DNA from: a virus
Reading direction: 5' to 3' (one strand)
DNA: 22,774 nucleotides
Virus record (IMG/VR): IMGVR_UViG_3300032288_004148
Location: 1-22,774 of that record
Part shown: one piece after another, positions 12,446-20,426 of the stretch
Layout of the letters: every line of letters starts with the position of its first letter
How positions within the stretch are numbered: the stretch's first letter is position 1
Position numbers and translations under genes: made by a program
The notes under the pieces: generated by a model
Told to the model about the DNA's origin: nothing
Seen by the model: the letters and a program-made list of their open reading frames with translations, nothing else
The model's database searches: none

Positions 12446-13138
12446 ATGGACTTTGTATATATTTGTAAAGAAGGCGTTAACGAAGAACTAAAATATTCTA
12501 TTAGATCTGTAGTTGAAAGTTTTTCAGACTCAAATATATGGGTTGTTGGTGGTAAACCTGATTGGTACATAGGAAACTATATTGAAGTTCATCAGATACA
12601 CACCAAGTATAAAAATGCTGTAGAAAATTTAAAAATGGTTTGTTCTTCACCACAAATATCTGATAAATTTATTTTAATGAATGATGACTTTTATATTATT
12701 AAAAAAATAAATAATATAGAAATTTTTCATGGTGGATATTTATTAAACAAAATAAATTTATATCAAAAATTAAATGGTAATTCTAATTATACTAGAAAAC
12801 TTAATGCTACATATAAAAGATTAAGGGCTATTGGAATTGACGATCCATTGGACTATGAACTACATGTACCTATGGTTATGGAAAAACAAAAATTGCAAGA
12901 AGTATTAGATAAAAATGACCAGTTTTTGTGGAGATCTATATATGGCAATATATTTAAGGTAGGTGGATTGGAGATGCAAGATGTTAAAGTTTATACTAGA
13001 GGTCCATTAGTTTTTAAATCTTATAATTTAGACATAAACAATCACACATATTTATCTAGCGCAGATAGTTCTTTTGATATGATTTGGAATAATATACTTA
13101 AAATTCAGTTTAAACAAAAAACTAAATTTGAAAAATAA
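12446..13138 (+). CDS. Stealth-like sugar-phosphate transferase / glycosyltransferase
   Basis: A 230-residue protein in the style of Stealth (capsular polysaccharide phosphotransferase) proteins. It starts MDFVYICKEGVNEELKYSIR, given in part, which mirrors the conserved region-1 pattern with NEELKYSIRSV. The catalytic-type region is FILMNDDFYI (about 76-85), and HVPMVM occurs near residue 140. These proteins transfer sugar-phosphates in surface glycan synthesis. It is shorter than full-length Stealth proteins (often 300-400 residues), and I am not certain that all conserved regions are present. The GGGG at 12437-12440 gives the RBS. Its 3' end overlaps the convergent gene by 17 nt. Confidence 0.68.
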   Translation: MDFVYICKEGVNEELKYSIRSVVESFSDSNIWVVGGKPDWYIGNYIEVHQIHTKYKNAVENLKMVCSSPQISDKFILMNDDFYIIKKINNIEIFHGGYLLNKINLYQKLNGNSNYTRKLNATYKRLRAIGIDDPLDYELHVPMVMEKQKLQEVLDKNDQFLWRSIYGNIFKVGGLEMQDVKVYTRGPLVFKSYNLDINNHTYLSSADSSFDMIWNNILKIQFKQKTKFEK

Positions 13139-14159
13139 GTTCCAAGTATTTATCTTTTAAAATATTGGGAGAAAAATTATTAATCCCAAGATTATATGCT
13201 TGTTCTTTATATAATGTTTTATCTTTAATAATAATATAGTCATCAATTTTTTTTGCTAAAACCCTTGGATCTGCCTCAAATAATTCAAGTCTAACCTTAG
13301 TTTTTATTGTTCCTATTGAATCACTTTTGACTAACCATTCTGTAGGTAAAATAGAATTATTTGGAGATATATCAGTCATGAAAACTGGCAGGGCACTCAT
13401 AAGAGCCTCATTCATAGGTAAACAAAGACCCGCATAACGTCTAGGAAGTACCATAGCATCAAATCCATCATACATATCTTCTCTATTATCTAGATTCCCA
13501 ATTTCAATTTTAAGTCTTGAATCTTTAATATTTGTTTCTATTTCGCTTTGACTTCTAATTACTAACTCATAGTTTGCCTTTGAGTGCTTAAGCATATCAA
13601 TAACAGTCTCAGTACCATTCCTATCTTTTGCTGCTTTTTTACCAGCAATATGCAACACTCTATTATGTGATTTAGATAAGTTATTTTCTTTTACCTTGCT
13701 AAATAGTTCTTCATTTGTTGGTGGTGGAAGATGAATAACTTTTGTTTGGCTACCAAACATTTTTTTTATGTGTTCAATTTGCCATACACTTGGAGATAAA
13801 AGTACTGTTGGTAATGGTTGATTGGGGTTTGCTAAATGACCAAACAATTCATAGTTATATTGAAGTATAGTTTTTACATTTCTTTTATTTGCAAACCTTA
13901 TAAAATTTTGATCATAAAATGTTTCACAACTTAACACAACATCTACATCACCCAAAAACATTTTAACTTGTTGAACAGATGGAAAACCATTGCTTCTAAT
14001 ACAACTATACTCTTCATACCACTCTGGATGTTGTTTATTTTTATTAAATGGTGTAGAGTCAATTAAAAGAATTTTATCAGGATTAAGCATATTAACTAAT
14101 TCTTTGGTTTGATTACCAAGACCAGTATTATCAGATCTTGCTATAATTCCAAGTCTCAT
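13122..14159 (-). CDS. GT-B glycosyltransferase (GT4-like)
   Basis: A 345-residue protein with a GT-B layout. The N-terminal domain begins MRLGIIARSDNTGLGNQT, where the Gly-rich loop binds the acceptor, and the C-terminal domain includes RVLHIAGKKAAKDRNG, VIRSQSEIE, DMYDGFDAMVLPRRYAGLCLPMNEALMS and PVFMTD. The DGFDA...EALMSALPV pattern is the nucleotide-sugar-binding region typical of GT4. It probably adds a sugar to a surface or virion glycan. It is the last gene of the minus-strand operon, coupled to the next upstream gene by 4 nt, and converges with the Stealth-like gene. Confidence 0.8.
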   Translation of the reverse strand: MRLGIIARSDNTGLGNQTKELVNMLNPDKILLIDSTPFNKNKQHPEWYEEYSCIRSNGFPSVQQVKMFLGDVDVVLSCETFYDQNFIRFANKRNVKTILQYNYELFGHLANPNQPLPTVLLSPSVWQIEHIKKMFGSQTKVIHLPPPTNEELFSKVKENNLSKSHNRVLHIAGKKAAKDRNGTETVIDMLKHSKANYELVIRSQSEIETNIKDSRLKIEIGNLDNREDMYDGFDAMVLPRRYAGLCLPMNEALMSALPVFMTDISPNNSILPTEWLVKSDSIGTIKTKVRLELFEADPRVLAKKIDDYIIIKDKTLYKEQAYNLGINNFSPNILKDKYLELIFQI

Positions 14160-14917
14160 TCTTTATATCCCCATGCTTCATCATCGCTTGTAAATTTTCT
14201 AGTGCCTTGACGACCATCTAAATGATAAGAGCGTTTAATTTGCCCCTCTGGGTGATAAATCCAAAGTTTGTGTATGTCCCATCCTTCTTGGCTAAAACAG
14301 TTATCTGGTAAAACATCGTCTTGAATTTTACCATGAAATCTATCTTCAATAAAAGTTTTTTCATTAGAAAATGGCAAAACTATATCTTTATAATATTTTA
14401 CAGTGCTTAAGTGTGGTCTTTGACTCCATTGTGCTGTTTTCATAAATCCATTTTCTAGTCCAAACATAAGATGTCTATGCGGTTCTGGAATTTGTGCTTC
14501 ATGATGAAAGCGAATAGTATTAGCGTGGCCAAGTTCTAACATATCTAAACATTTTTGCCAATCAATTTCATAATCTGGAGTTAGTGGAGCATCACCCTCA
14601 ACATAAAGCATTACTGCAGTATCTATAAGTTTGATAGTTTTTTTCATCATCGTAGTCTGATGACTATGTTGATTAAAAATTATTGGCAATATGTTTTTAT
14701 ATTGATGCAAACATTTCCATAATATACGGTTTTTATATTCATCATAATCTTTTTTGCGATCAATTTGTTCATCTCTTAGTCCATCTATTTGCATTATTAT
14801 TTCATTTTTTGGAAAATGAACTCTTAAATCATTAATAGTTTGCTCTATCATCGCAGTATTAGGATGATCTGGAATTATAGATGTTGCAAGAATTATAGTT
14901 ATATCTCTTTTATGCAT
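14156..14917 (-). CDS. GT-A-type glycosyltransferase-like protein
   Basis: A 253-residue protein whose N-terminus (RDITIILATSIIPDHPNT) resembles the first strand and loop of GT-A enzymes. VEGDAPLTPDY (about 109-119) offers a metal-binding E/D-x-D type motif. Later there are HHEAQIPEPHRH and EDRFHGKIQDD. The residues and length fit a small glycosyltransferase, though I do not recognise a family. It is coupled by 4 nt to the GT4-like gene downstream and by 8 nt to the gene upstream. Confidence 0.62.
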   Translation of the reverse strand: MHKRDITIILATSIIPDHPNTAMIEQTINDLRVHFPKNEIIMQIDGLRDEQIDRKKDYDEYKNRILWKCLHQYKNILPIIFNQHSHQTTMMKKTIKLIDTAVMLYVEGDAPLTPDYEIDWQKCLDMLELGHANTIRFHHEAQIPEPHRHLMFGLENGFMKTAQWSQRPHLSTVKYYKDIVLPFSNEKTFIEDRFHGKIQDDVLPDNCFSQEGWDIHKLWIYHPEGQIKRSYHLDGRQGTRKFTSDDEAWGYKE

Positions 14918-15758
14918 TTACTTGTCTCATTAATTTAATGCCAAGATCTCTTTTATATTTTATCCACCAACAAACAACCTGATGCATATTTGCTGGATAA
15001 TTTTCAAGCAAACGAGGAATTATTTTTGTTAAATCATTCCAATTACCTGTAATTTCTACTGGAAAGTCTGTGCCAAAAACTAAAGTAAAAAAATTTGTTT
15101 CTTGCATTTTTGAATTTAATTTATCACCTATTGGTAAACATAACATTTCTATAGCCTCATAGAACCTAAAAGAATCTATCACCTCTGCCCCACTTGGACA
15201 TGGAACAATTTTACTAATAAACATTTTGTCATAGTATACTTTAGGCTTAAATCCTTGTGCAAAACCAGTTGTTGGTTCATATATAGAGTTTGGTATTGAT
15301 GGCATTATTTTTGCTAATTCTTTTCTTCTTTGATGAGTTATTTGTCCAGCAAAAAATACATCATATGACTTATCTTGGTATTCTGGTAAATTTTTTTCTA
15401 GATGTTGTGGAACGCCAAGTGCTAACCTATTATATTTTTTATGTTTATCATGTGGACATGCTACCCATATTTCAATATTATTATGTTTAATTTTATCTAC
15501 ATCAAAAGATCCACTTTCATCGCCCGTAATAAACAAAACAACTCTTTTTATTTTATTTAATTCATTTGATATTAATTCTTCATGATTAATATTTTGTGGT
15601 CCAGGAATAACTACAAATGCTCTTTCTTCATTTGATAATGATGTAACATTAATTGGTTCAATTTCATATTTTTCAAAAAATTCTTTTATTAATCCGTAAT
15701 CCCATTTATGACTAGCAGAGTCTTCTTCTTTTACTGAATAAAGATATGCACTAACCAT
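14910..15758 (-). CDS. Exostosin-like (GT47-type) glycosyltransferase
   Basis: A 282-residue protein with DVFFAGQITHQRRKEL near 133-148 and PCPSGAEVIDSFRFYEAIEMLCLPI near 186-210, given in part. The latter matches the GxxSxRxYEA...xCIPVI nucleotide-sugar region of exostosin proteins. The N-terminal half has a Rossmann-like strand order with FVVIPGPQNI and VVLFITGDESG. It probably transfers a sugar in the same pathway as the neighbours. Its ATG directly abuts the TAA of the epimerase gene upstream, with no gap, so translation is probably coupled. Confidence 0.75.
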   Translation of the reverse strand: MVSAYLYSVKEEDSASHKWDYGLIKEFFEKYEIEPINVTSLSNEERAFVVIPGPQNINHEELISNELNKIKRVVLFITGDESGSFDVDKIKHNNIEIWVACPHDKHKKYNRLALGVPQHLEKNLPEYQDKSYDVFFAGQITHQRRKELAKIMPSIPNSIYEPTTGFAQGFKPKVYYDKMFISKIVPCPSGAEVIDSFRFYEAIEMLCLPIGDKLNSKMQETNFFTLVFGTDFPVEITGNWNDLTKIIPRLLENYPANMHQVVCWWIKYKRDLGIKLMRQVNA

Positions 15759-16685
15759 TTATTTATCCATATAAAAATTTACTATTTCTTTCATACTATC
15801 TTTCATAGTATGCTGTGGCTTCCATCCCGTTTTTTCTTGTAATAGAGATGAGTTCATAAACTGTTTTTTAATTTCAAATCCATCACTTTCAACTATTTCA
15901 TATTTAATTTCTTTACCAATAACATTTTTAACAATATTAAATACTTCAAGAGTAGAATATCTTTCTCCAGATGATATATTAAATGATGGAATATTATTAA
16001 CTGTTTCTGAGTATGTTAATATATTGTCATATGCTAAAACAACATCTTTGACGTTAATATACTCTCTTATATCTTTTCCACCATTTCTTATTGTAAATAA
16101 TGCATCATCTTTGTATGCTTTTACAATTCCAGGAATTAATCTTTGAGCATTGCCATCACCAGTTCCATAAATATTACAGGCACGGGTAGTTACAATAGGC
16201 ATATTGTATGTATTTCTATATGAGTTACATATTATATCTGTAATAGACTTAGATGCGTCATATGGGTATATTCCATTAAGAACATGATCTTCAAAATATT
16301 CATCTTTTGTTAGTTCTCCATATGCCTTATCACTAGAGGCAACAATGGCTGATTTACAATTTTTGTATTCTCTTAAAGATTCAAGAACGTTTAAAGTCCC
16401 AACTGAGTTAGTATAAAAAGTGTTATATGGATATTTAATTGAGTCATATGCCTGAGTTTGTGCTGCAAGATGTATAAAATAGTCTGGCCTTGACTTTTCT
16501 ATAAAAAAATCAATATCAAATTTATTATTAATACTTCCATAAACCTTATTAACATTATTAGATAGTTGTGTTTTACTATGTTCATCTTTTAATAAAACAA
16601 AAACATTCCATCCCATAGATAAGTAGTGATTTGAGAGATGCGATCCTAATAAGCCTGTTGCACCTGTAATTGATATATTTTTCAT
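15759..16685 (-). CDS. NAD-dependent epimerase/dehydratase (CDP-glucose 4,6-dehydratase-like)
   Basis: A 308-residue extended short-chain dehydrogenase. The NAD-binding G-x2-G-x2-G is at the very N-terminus (ITGATGLLGSH), which is why the start at 16685 is preferred over the 12-residue-longer ORF that would overlap the preceding gene. The catalytic Tyr and Lys are in YPYDASK (Y142, K146), and the upstream SSDKAYG resembles the 4,6-dehydratase group. NGGKDIREYINVKD and the C-terminal KTGWKP are family-typical. It makes a 4-keto-6-deoxy or related activated sugar for the island's transferases. It starts just after the TAA of the methyltransferase gene (TAAAATG). Confidence 0.85.
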   Translation of the reverse strand: MKNISITGATGLLGSHLSNHYLSMGWNVFVLLKDEHSKTQLSNNVNKVYGSINNKFDIDFFIEKSRPDYFIHLAAQTQAYDSIKYPYNTFYTNSVGTLNVLESLREYKNCKSAIVASSDKAYGELTKDEYFEDHVLNGIYPYDASKSITDIICNSYRNTYNMPIVTTRACNIYGTGDGNAQRLIPGIVKAYKDDALFTIRNGGKDIREYINVKDVVLAYDNILTYSETVNNIPSFNISSGERYSTLEVFNIVKNVIGKEIKYEIVESDGFEIKKQFMNSSLLQEKTGWKPQHTMKDSMKEIVNFYMDK

Positions 16686-16686
16686 T

Positions 16687-17442
16687 TTATTGTCTTTTCT
16701 CAAAATACCAATGTGCTTCATGGTTTTTTGCTAAAAATTCTCCAACATAGCCAAAAGATTCTAAGTATGAAATAGTATCTTCTGGAGTTGTGTCATAGTC
16801 ACGAATACCTAAATCATCATGAATTGATACAAATATCTTTAAATTATTGTCTCGTAATGTTTTTTCCGCACCCTTAAACACAAGAAGTTCGGCACCTTCT
16901 ACATCTATATTTAACACATTTGGAGTAATGCCAATCTCTGTAACATAGTCATCTAGTTTAATCATTGGTATATTTTCTGTGTTATCATGAATATATACAT
17001 ATTTATTTCTATCAATAATTGGTCCAAGATATTTTTCTCCCCAAGCATTTAGGCTACTACCTTTACGAATGTCTGTTGTATTATCACTCATCAGTCCAGC
17101 GTAACAGGCTAAAGGATCTACTGAATAGTTTTTATACCATAGTGCATGAATGTTTGCCCAAAACTCAGGCGTTGGTTCAATTAGTACCATGTTTTCTGGT
17201 CCAACAATGTCAGCATAAACTAAATTACACCATCCAGCCTCTGTCCCAATATCAAAAAATACATCACCTTTTTTTAAATGAGTTTTCATACTTTGAATTC
17301 GTTCTTTTTCCCAGTAATCCCAAACATCCCAACTTGCAAGGGGTTCATTTAATTGAAGGTTATAGTCATAAATAAATGTTTCACCTTGACGTAAGTATGG
17401 AACTGTTTTCCATTTAATATCTGATCTTTCTATAAAATTCAT
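16687..17442 (-). CDS. FkbM-family methyltransferase
   Basis: A 251-residue SAM-dependent methyltransferase. VFFDIGTEAGWCNLVYAD (61-78) is the SAM-binding motif I region, with LIEPTPEF after it. NVLNIDVEGAELLVFKGAE, the hallmark FkbM block, lies near residue 176. It probably methylates a sugar hydroxyl in the glycan. The start at 17442 is preferred over the upstream TTG because AGGAG lies 8 nt upstream and the ATGA overlap with the preceding gene's stop indicates coupling. Confidence 0.85.
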   Translation of the reverse strand: MNFIERSDIKWKTVPYLRQGETFIYDYNLQLNEPLASWDVWDYWEKERIQSMKTHLKKGDVFFDIGTEAGWCNLVYADIVGPENMVLIEPTPEFWANIHALWYKNYSVDPLACYAGLMSDNTTDIRKGSSLNAWGEKYLGPIIDRNKYVYIHDNTENIPMIKLDDYVTEIGITPNVLNIDVEGAELLVFKGAEKTLRDNNLKIFVSIHDDLGIRDYDTTPEDTISYLESFGYVGEFLAKNHEAHWYFEKRQ

Positions 17443-18395
17443 AATCCTAACTCCTTTATAATTGATGCCCATCTATGAACATAAGTATGTTCTGTTTTTG
17501 TTTTTTGATGACCAGCAAGCCTTATTTCTTCTCTAGTTAATCCATCCAATATATAATAATCTATTTTTTGTTTAAGATCTTGAAGATTTCCATGCTCATA
17601 AAATATAATTTCTTTACCATCTTCAAAGTATTCATCAAGACCTTTAATGCGAGGGTAAATAGTAAATCCACCACGACCAGTGCTTTCAAACAACCTATCA
17701 CTAGTATAGTATGGATAATTAAAATTAATGTTTAAACTATCACCTATTGCTACTTTGCTTTTTGCATAAATACGATTAAGTGCATCTCCACGTACAGTTC
17801 CAGTATCACCATCTCCACCAACATGTAAAAATCTTTTACCATATGTTTTTCTTAAAAAGTCTATTAACTCTGGACGGTATTTGTGTTCTGGATGATATCC
17901 CTTACTACCAACAAATATAATGTCATTTTCAAAGTTATATGGGTCATAATCTGCATGAATATAACATTCTTTATCATATACTCCAGCAGGTAGAAAATGT
18001 CCTTTGACCTGTGTATTTTCATTAAACCAATCACACATTAATTTATCTGTAGCAAAAAAATGACCAATATTTGTATAAAAATCATCATTCTTTAAATCTT
18101 TTTCACGTTCAATTCCAAACCACAAATCTAAGTGATAGGTCATAGTTGGTATGCCAGCAGCCTTTAATTCCTTTAACACATCAGTCATAGATCTAGATCC
18201 TGGAGTCTGCCATCTATGTGTGTGTACCCATATAAATAAATTAGACTTTAATGCTTTGTTTAGTATTTCTGTGCTGCCCGCTTTTTTTTCTTGTAATTTT
18301 TCAACGGTATGTCCAAGAGATTCCAAAGACTTAGCATGATGATTCTCACTGCTATAAGGCACTTCAAAGTTGCCAAGAAATGTTATTTTTATCAA
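17439..18395 (-). CDS. CgeB-like glycosyltransferase (GT-B)
   Basis: A 318-residue protein starting at TTG, with AGAGGTGGT upstream as RBS. The N-terminal half has LFIWVHTHRW and TYHLDLWFG, and the C-terminal half has NDIIFVGSKGYHPEHKYRPELI, VAIGDSLNIN and YYTSDRLFESTGRGGFTIYPR, given in parts. The RLFESTGRGGF...YPRIKGLDEYF element resembles the CgeB / Glyco_trans_1_2 C-terminal nucleotide-sugar site. It is the first gene of the glycan operon and has its own promoter at 18420-18428. Confidence 0.78.
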   Translation of the reverse strand: MIKITFLGNFEVPYSSENHHAKSLESLGHTVEKLQEKKAGSTEILNKALKSNLFIWVHTHRWQTPGSRSMTDVLKELKAAGIPTMTYHLDLWFGIEREKDLKNDDFYTNIGHFFATDKLMCDWFNENTQVKGHFLPAGVYDKECYIHADYDPYNFENDIIFVGSKGYHPEHKYRPELIDFLRKTYGKRFLHVGGDGDTGTVRGDALNRIYAKSKVAIGDSLNINFNYPYYTSDRLFESTGRGGFTIYPRIKGLDEYFEDGKEIIFYEHGNLQDLKQKIDYYILDGLTREEIRLAGHQKTKTEHTYVHRWASIIKELGL

Positions 18396-18419
18396 AATGC
18401 CACCACCTCTTTTATAATA

Positions 18420-18428
18420 ATTATATCA
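18420..18428 (-). promoter_or_regulatory. Extended -10 promoter of the glycan operon
   Basis: Read on the minus strand, this is TGATATAAT. Transcription near 18413 leaves a leader of about 18 nt holding AGAGGTGGT before the TTG start at 18395. It is in the same form as the plus-strand promoters at 183 and 6693. Confidence 0.6.
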
Positions 18429-18446
18429 CTAAATAAACATAGATTA

Positions 18447-19160
18447 TTATTTATAGTTTTTAGGAACCCTGATTGTTCTTGAATAAGAACTAATGATGGT
18501 TGTTTTTAATTTTTCCATATTAAAATAATATTGATTAGGCTTTTCTAATACAAAATCTGATTCCCAATTTTCTCTTTTTATAGGTATTATTTGAAACATT
18601 GGAGTGCCCTTTTTTATTATTCCTTCAAAATTATTTTTTATTAGTATTGGAGTATTTATATCAGTTTCAAAATTATCTGTATCAACTATCCCAGATATTG
18701 CCCTAATTGGTAAATTAGGATATGCAATTGGATGTGTAATTAAACATGACCAACCAGGCGGTGTTTTTATTGTCCATCCATGATAATATTTGAATATAGT
18801 TGGAGAAAATCCATCTGAAATCTCATAAGTTGAAACTTGTGCTGGTGACCAAACGTCAAATACTTGTTCTTGTGTTGTCCATTTTATAAATGGTAAACCA
18901 TTTTCTTGAGATACCATTACATCAGCCCACAATGGAACTATATAGCCAGCAGTAATTGCATCAAGAGTTGGAGCACATTTTTTTACAGTAACAGATGGAT
19001 ATGGACTCAGTGTTAATTTATTGTCATGGCTAGAATAGGGTGGCATTTGTTTCCACCAATTTGGCAATTCTTTAGATGCTGGATATGGTTTTTGACGAAC
19101 TTCCCAAACATGTTCTCTTTGTGCTCTAAAGGTAATTTTGTTTTTATTTTTAAATTTCAT
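18447..19160 (-). CDS. Paralog-family protein, long form (copy 4 of 5)
   Basis: A 237-residue protein from the ATG at 19160, with AGAGGA 6-11 nt upstream. It has ELPNWWKQM (31-39), KKCAPTLDAITAGY (60-73), PLWAD (76-80), KTPPGW (132-137), ISGIVDTD (145-152) and KKGTPMFQIIPIKRENW (173-189). The same elements occur in order in copies 3 and 5, and the C-terminal half aligns with the DUF6065-like pair. The G147-D150 and G175-Q180 elements are arranged like dUTPase motifs 3 and 4, though the active-site Tyr is replaced by Asn. Function unknown. It is the last gene of a short minus-strand unit with two small genes upstream. Confidence 0.72.
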   Translation of the reverse strand: MKFKNKNKITFRAQREHVWEVRQKPYPASKELPNWWKQMPPYSSHDNKLTLSPYPSVTVKKCAPTLDAITAGYIVPLWADVMVSQENGLPFIKWTTQEQVFDVWSPAQVSTYEISDGFSPTIFKYYHGWTIKTPPGWSCLITHPIAYPNLPIRAISGIVDTDNFETDINTPILIKNNFEGIIKKGTPMFQIIPIKRENWESDFVLEKPNQYYFNMEKLKTTIISSYSRTIRVPKNYK

Positions 19161-19362
19161 TTTGTCCTCTAGCAATTGCAGCAGATGCTTCAAAGGCTTT
19201 TTGTGTTCTACGAGATTTTAAAAAACCTTTTGATTTCCAAAGTGGAATGGTTGCTTCAATGTCTTTGGCTATTTGCTCTCTTATTTCTTTGACAGTAAAA
19301 ACAATAAAGTTCCAAACATCCTCTTTTTGTTTATCATTAAGTTCATCAGTCCAGTTACTCAT
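19150..19362 (-). CDS. Small helical protein
   Basis: A 70-residue protein starting at the ATG at 19362 with GAGGAAG a few bases upstream; the longer in-frame start (19374) lacks this. It is mostly amphipathic helix with a WNFIVFTVKEIREQIAKDIE core and a basic SKGFLKSRRTQKAFEA stretch. No family recognised. It overlaps the gene upstream by 8 nt and the paralog gene downstream by 11 nt. Confidence 0.62.
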   Translation of the reverse strand: MSNWTDELNDKQKEDVWNFIVFTVKEIREQIAKDIEATIPLWKSKGFLKSRRTQKAFEASAAIARGQNEI

Positions 19363-19456
19363 TTTCTTCCTCAAATTCTTTTAAAGCAGCAGAATTACGA
19401 TAACAATTAAAACAGTTCCCGTTGATCAATTTGCCACCACAAAATTCACAAAACAT
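19355..19456 (-). CDS. Very small zinc-ribbon protein
   Basis: A 33-residue peptide, MFCEFCGGK..., with Cys3, Cys6, Cys15 and Cys18 as two C-x2-C knuckles (CEFC and CFNC), a complete four-Cys zinc ribbon in half the usual size. The C-terminus is Glu-rich and its last 8 nt overlap the next gene. A degenerate TGATATCAC lies 6 nt before the ATG, in the window's leaderless spacing, but it lacks the final T of a good -10. Confidence 0.6.
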   Translation of the reverse strand: MFCEFCGGKLINGNCFNCYRNSAALKEFEEENE

Positions 19457-19488
19457 ATTTATGTGATATCATATTTAAAATCATTTTA

Positions 19489-19674
19489 TTATTCTATCTT
19501 TACTATTTTATATCCAGAATTCTTAATTCCATTAAGAATAAATTTACTAATTGTCACATAGTTTAATTCTAGCATAGAGTTATCTTTATCTATCGTATGT
19601 ATCTTTAAATTATTAGACATGCATTCTAAAAGTTTATTACAAATAATTTTTTGTATCTCTATATCAGTTGTCAT
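19489..19674 (-). CDS. Small protein of unknown function
   Basis: A 61-residue protein without recognised family. It is helical in the first half (IQKIICNKLLECMSNNLKI) and ends in a ISKFILNGIKNSGYKIVKIE stretch that looks like helix then strand. It starts 7 nt after the stop of the secreted-protein gene, with no strong RBS, so it may depend on that transcript. Confidence 0.55.
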   Translation of the reverse strand: MTTDIEIQKIICNKLLECMSNNLKIHTIDKDNSMLELNYVTISKFILNGIKNSGYKIVKIE

Positions 19675-19680
19675 GTGTTT

Positions 19681-20079
19681 TTATTTTTTTATAGAGTTAC
19701 ATAATTTATCAAAATTAGTAACTGCTTTGATTTTTAAATCCATTGCAGCAGTAATTGCTTCAATATTTTTATCAAGAATAGCAGTTTTTGTATTTTTTTC
19801 AGCAAGAAGCCAATTTTTAACACTAATGTTTATCTTACCACTTGTATTTTTTTGTTTTGTAGTCAACATTTTAATGTTTAAGTCTATTTCTTTTAATACA
19901 TCTTGATCAGTTATGTTACCACTAGCCCAATTAAGGATAGCATCTGTTTTATATTTTGTTTTAATAAACTTACAAGAGTTTTGATTATTTTTAGTATTTA
20001 AAGATTTTGTTGTAGCCTGTGCTGAAGAGATAGGAATTAGTAATGCCACAATTATTGCTATTGTTATTATTTTTTTCAT
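19681..20079 (-). CDS. Secreted protein with Sec signal peptide, unknown function
   Basis: A 132-residue protein with a Sec signal: two Lys, a hydrophobic core (IITIAIIVALLIPI), and Ala-Gln-Ala at about 20-22 as cleavage site. The mature part is Lys/Asn/Thr-rich and mainly helical, with two Cys (36 and 127) far apart that could form one disulfide. There is no lipobox. The start is fixed by a leaderless promoter (-10 at 20086-20091). It differs from the secreted protein at 3804 in sequence and length. Confidence 0.66.
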   Translation of the reverse strand: MKKIITIAIIVALLIPISSAQATTKSLNTKNNQNSCKFIKTKYKTDAILNWASGNITDQDVLKEIDLNIKMLTTKQKNTSGKINISVKNWLLAEKNTKTAILDKNIEAITAAMDLKIKAVTNFDKLCNSIKK

Positions 20080-20085
20080 ATTATA

Positions 20086-20114
20086 AGTATATCAAATCTT
20101 TGTTGTTTTGTAAA
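20086..20114 (-). promoter_or_regulatory. Strong leaderless promoter on the minus strand
   Basis: On the minus strand TTTACA (20114-20109), 17 bp, then TATACT (20091-20086) with an extended TG. The ATG at 20079 is 6 nt after the hexamer, and those six bases are themselves TATAAT. There is no RBS, so the mRNA is probably leaderless. Confidence 0.7.
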
Positions 20115-20122
20115 GTAACTAT

Positions 20123-20287
20123 TTATTTTTTTAAAACTGGATCAAGCCTATCCCAATATCCATTAACCGTTCCTTGATAAGTTTGTCCAGTTTCTCTATC
20201 TATCAGTATCCATTTTTCAGGACATTTTGTATAAACAATTAATTCTATTGGTTTTTTAATTTGTTTAAATTGTTTTTGTTTTCTCAT
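20123..20287 (-). CDS. Small basic protein of unknown function
   Basis: A 54-residue protein, with an ATGA overlap to the zinc-finger-like gene upstream. It is basic at the N-terminus (RKQKQFKQIKK), then has IELIVYTKCPEKWILIDRET, given in part, which looks like a beta hairpin, followed by TYQGTVNGYWDRLDP. No family recognised. Missed by a 60-residue cutoff but well supported by coupling and the promoter upstream. Confidence 0.6.
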   Translation of the reverse strand: MRKQKQFKQIKKPIELIVYTKCPEKWILIDRETGQTYQGTVNGYWDRLDPVLKK

Positions 20288-20391
20288 TTATGTTTCTTCA
20301 GATGATTATAAATCGTTTGATAAGCCATTGCCGATCTTACCTGTATTTCATCATTACATATTTCACAAACAACAAACCTGTTAGACGACAT
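20284..20391 (-). CDS. Very small C2H2-like zinc-finger protein
   Basis: A 35-residue peptide with Cys9-x2-Cys12 (CEIC) and His30-x3-His34 (HLKKH), separated by 17 residues, the layout of a long-linker C2H2 finger. The C-terminal HLKKHK is basic. It is expressed from a near-consensus leaderless promoter (-35 TTGACA, -10 TATACT, ATG 6 nt later) that overlaps the divergent promoter. A DNA-binding regulator acting on that region would fit but is not shown. Confidence 0.62.
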   Translation of the reverse strand: MSSNRFVVCEICNDEIQVRSAMAYQTIYNHLKKHK

Positions 20392-20397
20392 ATATTT

Positions 20398-20426
20398 AGT
20401 ATATCAAAATTTGATCAATATGTCAA
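20398..20426 (-). promoter_or_regulatory. Near-consensus leaderless promoter (divergent pair, minus arm)
   Basis: On the minus strand: TTGACA (20426-20421), 17 bp, TATACT (20403-20398) with extended TG. The ATG at 20391 follows 6 nt later. The elements interlock with those of the plus-strand promoter at 20411-20439. Confidence 0.78.

Noticed and set aside
17019-17375. 118-residue plus-strand ORF inside the methyltransferase gene
   Set aside because: Opposite strand of the FkbM gene, whose motifs are complete; no promoter or RBS.
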